A stretch of 64,000 bases of DNA, from assembly GCA_017535925.1 (NCBI GenBank), contig JAFXTD010000055.1, positions 62,001-126,000 on the forward strand, written 5' to 3'. Below, in pieces: positions 41,634-49,767 of the stretch. Source of the stretch: Selenomonadaceae bacterium (GTDB lineage Bacteria; Bacillota; Negativicutes; Selenomonadales; Selenomonadaceae). The translations under genes and the position numbers were made by a program. The notes under the pieces were generated by a model. It was not told the DNA's origin and searched no databases. It was given only the letters and a program-made list of their open reading frames with translations. The stretch's first letter is position 1, and the number at the start of each line of letters is the position of its first letter.

Positions 41634-42215
41634 ATGTTGGCTTACGATACTCGCAACGACTATGAAATTATCGAGGGGGTAAAATTTATGTCACCAAGTC
41701 CGTTTAAGCGACACGGAAAAGTTGTCGGGCGGTTGATGTTTTCGATTGGCACTTATGCTTTCATTAATCGGCTCGGGTCGGCATTCGCAGATAATTTTGA
41801 CGTTAATCTTCCCGATGGAAATGTTCTTCGTCCTGATTTTATTTTTATAAGTGCTGCGAACGATAAAATTGTTTTCGACAACGAGGATGAAAACTTTCAC
41901 GGCGTGCCCGATATGGTTGCCGAAATTTTTTCCCGCTCGACAATGAAACGCGACATGACGATTAAAAAAGAAATCTACGAACGCAACGGCGTCAAAGAAT
42001 ATTGGATTATCAATCCTTGGAGCGAGAGCATCGAGGTTTATCTTCTGCGCGACGGAAAATATTTTTTGGACAACGTTTATCAAAATTACAGCAAAGAAGA
42101 ATTGGAAAAGCTCACCGACGAGGAGCGGGCGGAAGTTTCAACGGAAATCCCCGTGAAAGTTTTGGACGGCTTCACGATTAAGATAAAAAATATTTTCGGT
42201 TGGTACTTTGAATGA
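41634..42215 (+). CDS. Uma2 family (DUF820) putative endonuclease
   Basis: A 193-residue soluble protein of the Uma2 family, which has a PD-(D/E)xK nuclease fold. Visible core motifs are RPDFIFIS near residue 66, DMVAEIFSRST near residue 97, and KKEIYERNGVKEYWIIN, which together carry the Asp, Glu and Lys of the fold. Their role in cells is unclear; they are abundant in cyanobacteria and scattered in Firmicutes. It has its own promoter and lies 36 bases before trkH, so it may be co-transcribed with the potassium system by chance. Confidence 0.8.
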   Translation: MLAYDTRNDYEIIEGVKFMSPSPFKRHGKVVGRLMFSIGTYAFINRLGSAFADNFDVNLPDGNVLRPDFIFISAANDKIVFDNEDENFHGVPDMVAEIFSRSTMKRDMTIKKEIYERNGVKEYWIINPWSESIEVYLLRDGKYFLDNVYQNYSKEELEKLTDEERAEVSTEIPVKVLDGFTIKIKNIFGWYFE

Positions 42216-42251
42216 TTTAAGAGAAAAATTTTTTCAACAAAGGATAATCGC

Positions 42252-43592
42252 ATGAACAAACCGGAATATCTTTTTAAGCTCAAGCCCACTCAAATTATCT
42301 TGATGAGTTTTATGTTCATGATATTTTTGGGAACGCTTTTGTTAATGTTGCCGATAAGCACGACGAATAATCTCGGCTTGCACCCGATTGACGCGCTGTT
42401 CGTATCGACTTCCGCCTCCTGTGTGACGGGCTTAACGGTTGTCGACCTCCACAACGACTTGACTTTTTTCGGGACGGTCGTCATGCTTTTTCTGATTCAA
42501 ATCGGCGGGCTTGGGATAATGACGCTGGCAACTTTGGCAGTGCACACACTCGGCTATCGTTTTCGCCTCAAGGAAAACATTGTCTTGCAGGAGTCGCTCA
42601 ATCAAGGCGGCAGGGCGGGCTTGGTTGATTTAATTCGCAGCATGATTAAATACACTTTCGCCATTGAAATTTTTTTTGCCGTTGTGCTCACGATTCATTT
42701 TTATCCCGAATTCGGTGCAAATGCCGTCGGCTACGGAATTTTTCATTCGGTCTCGGCGTTTTGCAATGCCGGCTTCGATTTATTCGGCAACTACGACAGC
42801 CTCTGCAAACGCAACGACGATTACTTTCTCATGACGTGCATCGGGTTGCTGATAATTTTGGGCGGAATAGGTTTCACGGTTATCGCTGACGTTTTGCACG
42901 GAAAGAGTTGGCGGAAATATTCTCTGCACACAAAAATTGTTATCGCAATGAATCTTGCGCTGATTGTCGTCGGAACGATTTTGATTTTCGGAATGGAATA
43001 TCGTAATTCCGATACGGTCGGAAATTTGAGCGTGCCCGCGCAGCTTGCCAATGCATGTTTCACTTCGGTTTCGTGCAGGACGGCAGGATTCAACACTTTC
43101 GATTTGGCGAAATCCGAACAGATAACTCAACTGACGATGATAATTTTAATGTTTATCGGCGCGAGTCCTCTTTCAACCGGCGGCGGAATAAAGAGCACCA
43201 CGTTTTTTATAATCTTGCAGTCAATGTGGTCAGTCTTTCGCGGCAAGAGCGAGATAATTGTTTTCGGCAGGACGATAAGTCGGGAATTGCGCGACCAAGC
43301 TTTTGCGATTTTCACAATGGGAACGATTTGGGTCGTGACGGCGGGAATAATTTTATCGGTGATAGACGGCGAAGTTCACGAATTGGAAGAGGTAATTTTC
43401 GAAACGGTTTCCGGCTTCGGGACGGTCGGCATGGGCATAGGAATAACTTCGGAATGGAACATGTGGGGGAAATTGATTTTGACGTTGACAATGTTGGTCG
43501 GCAGGGTCGGGATAATGACTTTCATGCTTTCATTGATAACGCAAAAAAATACGCGGATAAAATACCCTGCGGAAAACATAATGATAGGTTGA
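42252..43592 (+). CDS. trkH: Trk/Ktr potassium uptake membrane subunit
   Basis: A 446-residue inner-membrane protein with four MPM-type pore repeats. The selectivity segments are visible: SASCVTGLTVVD, SAFCNAGFDLFG, SVSCRTAGFNTFD and TVSGFGTVGMGIG, each with its central glycine. It carries K+ (KtrB type often with Na+) and pairs with the NAD-binding subunit encoded directly downstream. The ATG lies after AAAGGATAA. Its stop touches the start region of the next gene, so the pair forms one unit. Confidence 0.92.
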   Translation: MNKPEYLFKLKPTQIILMSFMFMIFLGTLLLMLPISTTNNLGLHPIDALFVSTSASCVTGLTVVDLHNDLTFFGTVVMLFLIQIGGLGIMTLATLAVHTLGYRFRLKENIVLQESLNQGGRAGLVDLIRSMIKYTFAIEIFFAVVLTIHFYPEFGANAVGYGIFHSVSAFCNAGFDLFGNYDSLCKRNDDYFLMTCIGLLIILGGIGFTVIADVLHGKSWRKYSLHTKIVIAMNLALIVVGTILIFGMEYRNSDTVGNLSVPAQLANACFTSVSCRTAGFNTFDLAKSEQITQLTMIILMFIGASPLSTGGGIKSTTFFIILQSMWSVFRGKSEIIVFGRTISRELRDQAFAIFTMGTIWVVTAGIILSVIDGEVHELEEVIFETVSGFGTVGMGIGITSEWNMWGKLILTLTMLVGRVGIMTFMLSLITQKNTRIKYPAENIMIG

Positions 43593-43601
43593 GTGGTAAA
43601 G

Positions 43602-44258
43602 ATGGAAAAGAAAAATTTTGCAGTGTTCGGTCTGGGCAGATTCGGGCGCAACGTGGCATTGACTTTGGCGGAATTGGGTTACGACGTGCTCGGCGTAGAT
43701 AAAGATGAAAACATTACGGCGGAAATTGCACAAAGCTTGACAAACGTCGTGAGCTTCGACATAAGAGACTCTCACGCACTGAAAGAAGCCGGCATTTCGG
43801 ATTTCGACGTGGTGATAATCGCCTCGAAAAATTTGGAAGCAAGTTTGATGGCGACAATGCTCTGCAAAGAATTCAAAGTCGGCAAAATAATCGTCAAGGC
43901 GATTGACGAACGACACGCGAAGATGGCAACGCGATTGGGCGCGACGGAAATGATTTTTTCTGAACGTGACACGGCTCGAAAGTTGGCAAGGCGATTGGTT
44001 TCCCAAAATTCCTCCGACCTCAAAGAAATTGATGACAACATCGGCGTGTTGAGCTTGAACGTGCCGAAGAAACTTATCGGAAAAAATTTAATCGAATCAA
44101 ATTTGCGTGAGAAATATAATTTGAATGCGGTAGCGATAAAAAGCGGCGAGGAAACTCTTGTACCGCCGCCGCCGAATCGTATCTTCAAGGCGGGCGATAA
44201 AATCTTTCTAATCGGGACAAAAGAAATGCTGACAAATTTTGAACGGGCAATGAATTGA
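43602..44258 (+). CDS. trkA: Trk/Ktr potassium uptake regulatory subunit
   Basis: A 218-residue cytoplasmic RCK protein that gates the TrkH/KtrB channel. Residues 1-135 are RCK_N with the nucleotide-binding motif FAVFGLGRFGRNVA and the acidic residue in VLGVDKD. Residues about 140-218 are RCK_C (IGKNLIESNLREKYNLNAVAI, KAGDKIFLIGTKE). The start may be the ATG at 43602 or the GTG at 43593 directly after the trkH stop; the ATG begins the Rossmann strand at the normal distance. Confidence 0.9.
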   Translation: MEKKNFAVFGLGRFGRNVALTLAELGYDVLGVDKDENITAEIAQSLTNVVSFDIRDSHALKEAGISDFDVVIIASKNLEASLMATMLCKEFKVGKIIVKAIDERHAKMATRLGATEMIFSERDTARKLARRLVSQNSSDLKEIDDNIGVLSLNVPKKLIGKNLIESNLREKYNLNAVAIKSGEETLVPPPPNRIFKAGDKIFLIGTKEMLTNFERAMN

Positions 44259-44272
44259 CGGAAAAATTATTT

Positions 44273-44300
44273 TGCCTGCGCGGCGGTTTATTGTATAATG
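44273..44300 (+). promoter_or_regulatory. Sigma-A promoter of pyk
   Basis: TTGCCT (44273-44278), 16 bases and a perfect TATAAT (44295-44300), 28 bases before the pyk ATG. Confidence 0.6.
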
Positions 44301-44328
44301 AAAAAAATTTTATATGGAGGTCAAACGT

Positions 44329-45741
44329 ATGCTCAAGAAAACAAAAATCATCTGCACGCAAGGACCCGCGACCGATGCCCCCGGCGTTATCGAAAGTCTT
44401 ATCGAAAACGGAATGAACGCGGCGCGATTCAATTTCTCTCACGGCGACCACGAAGGTCACAAGAAACGTATCGACGCGGTCAAGATTGCGGCTCTGAAGT
44501 CCGGCAAAATCATTTCGCTGATTCTTGACACCAAAGGTCCCGAAATGCGGCTCGGTCTTTTCAAAAATGATTCGGTTCAGCTCGTCGAAGGCAACAAGTT
44601 CGTGCTCGTCAATGACGACATTGAAGGCGACGAGGAAAAAGCTACCGTTACTCACAAGCTCCTCTACACCGAAGTTAAGGTCGGCGATAAACTCCTCCTC
44701 AATGACGGGCTTGTCGAATTGAGGATTGACGAAATTAAAGACAAAGATATTTACACGACGATTTTAAATTCGGGCAAGATGTCTTCGCGCAAAAGAGTCG
44801 CTGCGCCCGGCGTTGCACTTGGTCTGCCTGCCATTTCCGAACAGGACAGAAAAGATATTCTCTTCGGCATTGAAAACGATATGGACTTCGTCGCGGCAAG
44901 TTTCATTCAGCGCGCCGCAGATGTTGAGGCTCTTCGCCAACTTATCGTCGACAACGGCGGACATATGGAAATCATTTCCAAGATTGAAAACCTCGAAGGC
45001 GTCAAAAATATCGATGAGATTATCGCGGCAAGTGACGGCATCATGGTTGCTCGCGGCGATTTGGGCGTTGAAATTCCCGCCGAAGAAGTTCCGCTTATCC
45101 AAAAAGATATTATCAAGAAATGCAACGCTGCCGGAAAAATTGTCGTCGTCGCAACTCAAATGCTCGAAAGCATGACGGTTAATCCTCGCCCGACCCGCGC
45201 AGAAGTTTCAGACGTAGGCAACGCAATTCTCGACGGCGCGGATGTTATCATGTTGAGCGGCGAAACTGCCGGCGGCAAATATCCCGTCGAAGCAACCGCC
45301 ATGATGAAACAAATTGCCATGCGCATTGAAGAGAGCCTCGAATACAAAGAGATTTTCCTCAAAAAGGGTATGCACAGGAAATTTTCTCAAACGGACGCAA
45401 TCGCTCATGCAACGGTTCAGCTCGGCTACGAACTCAGTGCGGCGGCGATTATCACTCCCACTCGTTCCGGCTACACGACAAAAGTTGTTTCAAAGTATAA
45501 GCCAAAAGCACCCGTTATCGCCTTCACGCAGACCTCGCAAGTCGCCCGCCATTTGAATTTGCGTTGGGGCGTCTATCCCATTCCCGGCACGCCTTGGCTC
45601 GATATTGTTCAGATGATTGATTATTCTTCGGCAAGCGCGCTTGAAAAAGGTTACGTCAAGAAAGGCGACCTCGTCATTTTGACGGCAGGCATGAAATTCG
45701 GCGAGGGCGGCACCTCCTCAATCAGACTTCACACGATTTAA
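44329..45741 (+). CDS. pyk: Pyruvate kinase
   Basis: A 470-residue glycolytic enzyme, making pyruvate and ATP from phosphoenolpyruvate. Conserved blocks are KTKIICTQGPAT, NAARFNFSHGDHEGH, LDTKGPEMRLG, the catalytic-lysine strand EIISKIENLEGV, VARGDLGVEIP, and MLESMTVNPRPTRAEVSDV with LSGETAGGKYP. The C-terminal domain ends at RLHTI; the extra PEP-utiliser domain found in some Bacilli is absent. The ATG at 44329 has TGGAGGTC before it; an in-frame ATG five codons upstream lacks a site. It has its own promoter and terminator. Confidence 0.95.
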   Translation: MLKKTKIICTQGPATDAPGVIESLIENGMNAARFNFSHGDHEGHKKRIDAVKIAALKSGKIISLILDTKGPEMRLGLFKNDSVQLVEGNKFVLVNDDIEGDEEKATVTHKLLYTEVKVGDKLLLNDGLVELRIDEIKDKDIYTTILNSGKMSSRKRVAAPGVALGLPAISEQDRKDILFGIENDMDFVAASFIQRAADVEALRQLIVDNGGHMEIISKIENLEGVKNIDEIIAASDGIMVARGDLGVEIPAEEVPLIQKDIIKKCNAAGKIVVVATQMLESMTVNPRPTRAEVSDVGNAILDGADVIMLSGETAGGKYPVEATAMMKQIAMRIEESLEYKEIFLKKGMHRKFSQTDAIAHATVQLGYELSAAAIITPTRSGYTTKVVSKYKPKAPVIAFTQTSQVARHLNLRWGVYPIPGTPWLDIVQMIDYSSASALEKGYVKKGDLVILTAGMKFGEGGTSSIRLHTI

Positions 45742-45767
45742 AATCTCGGCGACATAAAAATTTTCTT

Positions 45768-45802
45768 CCCGTCAACGCGGCGGGATTTTTTTATGTTATA
45801 AT
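45768..45802 (+). terminator. pyk terminator fused to an extended -10 promoter
   Basis: CCCGTC and GGCGGG (45768-45784) pair and are followed by seven T. Three bases later comes TGTTATAAT (45794-45802), an extended -10 for the first condensation-domain gene, with no clear -35. The same module recurs at 47114. Confidence 0.7.
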
Positions 45803-45854
45803 TGCGGCAACAAGAATTGTTAAGAAGACTTAAAGCTGACAGGAGGGAACTTCG

Positions 45855-47093
45855 ATGAAATACTACCCGTTGCGACCGATTCAACGTTGGCTGGTCGATA
45901 CTCACTTCAACAAGGCAAAATCGACAATGATGAATATCGGCGGGCTGCTCAAACTTTCGGCGTCAATAGACATGAATCATTTGGCAAGCGCGATAAATTA
46001 TGTTCTGGAAAATCACGACATCTTCCGTTGCAGATTCGTCTTTCATCCCGAAACAAGCGACCTTTGCCAGACTTTCGACAGCGAACTTGAAAAAGTTTTT
46101 GTGGAAGAAATGAGCGAGGCTCAATTTAAAAAGCACATGGACAAAATGCGCGAGCCGTATTATTTAATCGACAAGCCGCTTTATCGAATTTATTTGATGC
46201 AGACGCCGCGAGCGAAGTACATTTACGCCGATTTTTATCATGCGATAATGGACGGCGTGTCGATAGTGTATTTGTTTTGGCGCGAAGTCGATGCGGCGTA
46301 TCGCGGACGGAAAAAGGCAAGAGCTTTGAGTTACGCCGAATACGTCGAAGAGGAAGCGGCAATCCCCGCCGAAAACCTCGCCGAAGGTCAAGCGTATTGG
46401 CAGAAAATTATTTCTTCCTTCGACAGAAAAAAACATTTGCCGCCGACGAAAATCGAAGGCGACACGAAATGGGCTAAAGGCGAATTCCATTACGAATTTA
46501 AAAACTTCATGGAAGAATTTTTCAGGGCGACGCACCTCGACGAGAACAATTACTTCATGGGCGCGGCAATGCTGACTTTGGCGAAAATCACCGGCTCCGG
46601 CGAATCGCTCATAAGTTGGACACACAACGGACGCATGACAATGCCCGAACGTCGCTTGATGGGTTTGATGTTGGAACAAATTCCTTGCGCTTGGGATTTT
46701 CGCGAAAACATTTCAATCGGCGAATTTTTAAATCGTCTCAATGGTCAAACGCGAATCGGCATGAAGTATCGCAAAAGTCTCGGCACGATTTACGATTCGG
46801 GTATCGAAGGCGATTTGGTGACTTTCATTTTCCAAAAGAATCTTTACGATAACATTGTTTTGGCGGACACGCTTGCCTTGCCGATTTACCTGCCGCCCAA
46901 TGAAATTTCTGCAGCGGAAAATGCGCTCGATACAGAAGTTTGCGCGACGGAGACCGGCAAATATAAATTGAATCTCAACTATGACGCAAGCCGTTATTCC
47001 GAAGCAGATATGAATCACTTCGCCGAGACGATGAATGAAATTTTACTTGAGATGCGAGACGCGAACAAAAAGTTTTCCGAAATTCTCCGTTGA
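45855..47093 (+). CDS. Stand-alone condensation-domain protein 1
   Basis: A 412-residue cytoplasmic protein made up of one condensation domain, the acyl- or peptidyl-transfer fold of non-ribosomal peptide synthetases. The catalytic motif is FYHAIMDGVS, with His129 and Asp133-Gly134; the first His of the usual HHxxxDG is Tyr. The early PLRPIQRWLVDTHF and the late floor-loop region with NGRMTMPERRLMGLML fit the fold. There is no carrier or adenylation domain in it or nearby. A closely related copy follows. Such enzymes may acylate a lipid, sugar or amine; the substrate is unknown. AGGAGGGAA precedes the ATG. Confidence 0.8.
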   Translation: MKYYPLRPIQRWLVDTHFNKAKSTMMNIGGLLKLSASIDMNHLASAINYVLENHDIFRCRFVFHPETSDLCQTFDSELEKVFVEEMSEAQFKKHMDKMREPYYLIDKPLYRIYLMQTPRAKYIYADFYHAIMDGVSIVYLFWREVDAAYRGRKKARALSYAEYVEEEAAIPAENLAEGQAYWQKIISSFDRKKHLPPTKIEGDTKWAKGEFHYEFKNFMEEFFRATHLDENNYFMGAAMLTLAKITGSGESLISWTHNGRMTMPERRLMGLMLEQIPCAWDFRENISIGEFLNRLNGQTRIGMKYRKSLGTIYDSGIEGDLVTFIFQKNLYDNIVLADTLALPIYLPPNEISAAENALDTEVCATETGKYKLNLNYDASRYSEADMNHFAETMNEILLEMRDANKKFSEILR

Positions 47094-47113
47094 AAAATTT
47101 AAAAATTTTTCGT

Positions 47114-47148
47114 CCCGTCAAAGCGGCGGGATTTTTTTATGCTATAAT
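47114..47148 (+). terminator. Terminator fused to extended -10 promoter between the two condensation genes
   Basis: CCCGTC and GGCGGG (47114-47130) pair and are followed by seven T. TGCTATAAT (47140-47148) follows at once as an extended -10. So the second copy has its own promoter, and the duplication copied the promoter module too. Confidence 0.7.
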
Positions 47149-47194
47149 GTTTGAGTCAAAGAAATTTGTCACAGAAGTACAAGGAGGAAAATTT

Positions 47195-48436
47195 ATGAAG
47201 TATTATCCGTTGCGCCCGATTCAGCGTTGGTTAATTGATACCCATTTCAACAAGGCAAAATCGACAATGATGAATATCGGCGGGCTGTTCGAACTTCCGC
47301 CGGAATTAGACCTTCAACGTTTGGCAGAGGCGATTAACGAAGTTTTAAACAGGCACGACATTTTCCGTTGCAGATTGGCTTTTCACCCCGAAACGAGCGA
47401 ACTTTGTCAAACTTTCGACGGTGAGATAATGCCCGTCGTAATCGAGGAATGGACAGACGAAGAATTTGAGACGATACAAAAATATTTAATCGAACCTTAC
47501 GACTTGATAGGCAAGCCGCTTTACCGAGCTTATATTTTCAAGACGCCCTCCGCGAATTATTTTCACGTCGATTTTTATCACGCGGTAATGGACGGCGTGG
47601 CAGCCTCGATTCTGTTTGGTCGTGAAATCGACAAAGAATATCGCGGGCTGAAAAATTCGCGCAAGGCGTTGAGTTATGCCGAATACGTCGAAGAAGAAGC
47701 AAATACTCCGCCCGAAGATCTTTCCGAAGGTCACGACTACTGGAAAAAAATGTTGTCGGCTTTCGACAAGAAAAAACATTTGCCGCCCATTGAAGTTGAA
47801 GGCGTGCCGGCATGGACGCAAGGCAAATTTGAATGCACGCTTAAAAATATTCCGAAAAATTTTTTCACGGACACCCGCACAGACGAAAACAATTACTTCA
47901 TGGGCGCGGCGATGTTGGCGTTGGCGAAGATCACCGGCTCGAAAGAATCTATCATGAGCTGGATACACAACGGGCGAATGAACATGCGCGAACGCCGCTT
48001 GATGGGTTTGATGTTGGAACAAATTCCCTGCGCTTGGGATTTTCACGAAGACATTTCGATTGGCGAATTCTTGAATAAATTATCCGAGCAAACGAAAACT
48101 TCCATGACTTACCGCAAAAGTTTGGATTGGGTTTACAACAGCGGGCTTGAAGATGATTGCGTGAGCTTTATCTTCCAGAAAGACCTTCATACCGGTGTGG
48201 CATTGAATGGTATGGTCGCTAAAGCCGTTTACCTGCCGCCCAATGAAATTTCCGCCGTTGAAAACGCGCTTGACATTGAGGTTGAAGCGAACGACGAGGA
48301 CTCTTATGACTTGTCCTTGGATTATGACGCAAGCCGCTACTCTGAAGACGAAATGCGCCGCTTCGCCGAAATGATGAATGAAATTTTAATTGCAATGAAA
48401 AATCCCGACACGAGAGTTTCCGCGCTTTTGACTTGA
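47195..48436 (+). CDS. Stand-alone condensation-domain protein 2
   Basis: A 413-residue close paralogue of the protein before it. Long identical blocks run throughout (YYPLRPIQRWL, HFNKAKSTMMNIGGL, HDIFRCR, RRLMGLMLEQIPCAWDF, VYLPPNEIS). The catalytic motif FYHAVMDGVA again has His129 with Tyr before it. The copies differ most in the lid region and near residues 170-240, which line the acceptor tunnels, so they may have different substrates or act as a pair. I use the ATG at 47195, since AAGGAGG precedes it; the frame is open 35 codons upstream. The exporter gene follows. Confidence 0.8.
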   Translation: MKYYPLRPIQRWLIDTHFNKAKSTMMNIGGLFELPPELDLQRLAEAINEVLNRHDIFRCRLAFHPETSELCQTFDGEIMPVVIEEWTDEEFETIQKYLIEPYDLIGKPLYRAYIFKTPSANYFHVDFYHAVMDGVAASILFGREIDKEYRGLKNSRKALSYAEYVEEEANTPPEDLSEGHDYWKKMLSAFDKKKHLPPIEVEGVPAWTQGKFECTLKNIPKNFFTDTRTDENNYFMGAAMLALAKITGSKESIMSWIHNGRMNMRERRLMGLMLEQIPCAWDFHEDISIGEFLNKLSEQTKTSMTYRKSLDWVYNSGLEDDCVSFIFQKDLHTGVALNGMVAKAVYLPPNEISAVENALDIEVEANDEDSYDLSLDYDASRYSEDEMRRFAEMMNEILIAMKNPDTRVSALLT

Positions 48437-48449
48437 ACCGGAAAAGAAG

Positions 48450-49616
48450 ATCCGCAAAGGCTCAAAAAAATTTTTCGTTGCAAACGCCGCACTGTTTTTG
48501 GGAGGTTTGGTCACGTTCGGAGCGGAGTACTGCGTTCAACCGATAATCCCGGTCTTCACGAAAACTTTCGGGCTTGAACCGGCAACGGCAAGTTTGGCGG
48601 TGTCGTTCGGGACGGCGGGCATGGCGTGTTCGATGATTTTAATCGCCTTGTTCGCAAAAATTTTACCGCGAAAAATAATCATGACGATTGCTTTGATCGC
48701 CGCCTCGTTGTCGGCGATTTTAATTTCGGTCAGCGAAAATTTCGGCTTGATACTCGCGTTGCGTTTCGTTCAAGGAATATTGTTGGCGGGCTTCCCGGCA
48801 ATGGCGGTCGCCTATATCAACGAGGAATTTGATTCAAAAATTATCGGAGCGGTCACGGGAATTTATATTGCGGGCACTTCGGTCGGCGGGCTTGTCGGAC
48901 GAATCCTCTTGAGCTTTTTGACGGACGTATTAAATTGGCGAATCGCTTTGGGAATTTTGGGCGCGATTTATTTTTTAATGGGCATTGCATTTTTATTCAC
49001 GTTGCCCAAGCCTCAACACCGCGTCGAAAAAATTTCTGAAGGTGCACGGCTCGGAGACTTCGCAAAACTTTTCCGCAACGCAAATTTGATGAGCCTTTAC
49101 GTCGTCGCGGCGGCAGTCATGGGCGTGTTCGTCTGCACTTACAATTTTATCAGCTACGTGTTGCTCGCGCCGCCTCACAACCTCTCGCAAACGCAAATCG
49201 GTTTGATATATTTTCTGTTCTTGCTCGGAACGGCAGCCTCGACGATAATGGGGCGTCTCGCAGACAAATTTGGCAACGGAAAAATTTTGCTCGCGTCAAT
49301 CGTCTCTATGTTCGCGGGCGTCGGCTTGACCTGCGCGGCTCCTCTCGTGATAAAACTTTCGGGCGTCGGGCTCGTGACTTACGGTTTTTTCGGAGCACAC
49401 AGCTCGGCGGCGTCTTGGGTCGGCAAGCTCGACGATTCCGATAAAGCTCGGCTCTCGGCGGGCTACATGTTCGTTTACTACGTCGGCGCAAGTGTTATCG
49501 GCTCGGCGGGCGGAAAATTTTTAACCGCGTTTGATTGGAGCGGCGTCGCGCTTTTCATGACGACAATACTTTTAATCGCGTTGAGCATGTGCCTTCGACT
49601 GTTGCATAAGGCTTAA
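48450..49616 (+). CDS. MFS transporter (exporter type), start codon unclear
   Basis: A 12-helix major facilitator of about 388 residues. The start FFVANAALFLGGLVTFGAEY resembles TM1 of the YnfM/AraJ-like exporters, and LGLEPATASLAVS-like spacing, RFVQGILLAGFPAMAVAY and the loop GRLADKFGN are typical. The family-like N-terminus extends upstream of the first TTG (48498) to an ATC at 48450 with no ATG or GTG between. TTG 48498 would cut TM1 short, and CTG 48492 is the only other candidate. It follows the second condensation gene by 13 bases and probably exports its product. Confidence 0.7.
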   Translation: MRKGSKKFFVANAALFLGGLVTFGAEYCVQPIIPVFTKTFGLEPATASLAVSFGTAGMACSMILIALFAKILPRKIIMTIALIAASLSAILISVSENFGLILALRFVQGILLAGFPAMAVAYINEEFDSKIIGAVTGIYIAGTSVGGLVGRILLSFLTDVLNWRIALGILGAIYFLMGIAFLFTLPKPQHRVEKISEGARLGDFAKLFRNANLMSLYVVAAAVMGVFVCTYNFISYVLLAPPHNLSQTQIGLIYFLFLLGTAASTIMGRLADKFGNGKILLASIVSMFAGVGLTCAAPLVIKLSGVGLVTYGFFGAHSSAASWVGKLDDSDKARLSAGYMFVYYVGASVIGSAGGKFLTAFDWSGVALFMTTILLIALSMCLRLLHKA

Positions 49617-49627
49617 AAATTTTTGAC

Positions 49628-49657
49628 GGCGTTTCTTGATTGAGACGCCTCTTTTTT
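49628..49657 (+). terminator. Terminator after the MFS gene
   Basis: GGCGTTTC and GAGACGCC pair with a short loop and are followed by six T. The loop contains the -35 of the next promoter. Confidence 0.75.
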
Positions 49658-49664
49658 GTATAAT
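49636..49664 (+). promoter_or_regulatory. Promoter of the potABCD operon, embedded in a terminator
   Basis: TTGATT (49636-49641) lies in the terminator loop, then 17 bases, then a perfect TATAAT (49659-49664). The transcript would have a leader of about 100 bases with a heptanucleotide repeat before potA. Confidence 0.6.
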
Positions 49665-49718
49665 AGCCGAAATTTTTTTTAGGGAACAGGAACCGTGAAT
49701 CAGGAAAAGCATTTTAAT

Positions 49719-49746
49719 TCCTAATTCCTCATTCCTAATTCCTAAT
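49719..49746 (-). repeat. ATTAGGA heptanucleotide repeat (4 units) before potA
   Basis: Four units on the minus strand (three ATTAGGA and one ATGAGGA), 21 bases before the potA start, in its leader. Confidence 0.85.
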
Positions 49747-49767
49747 TAACAGAAGGGTTGCTGGGAG

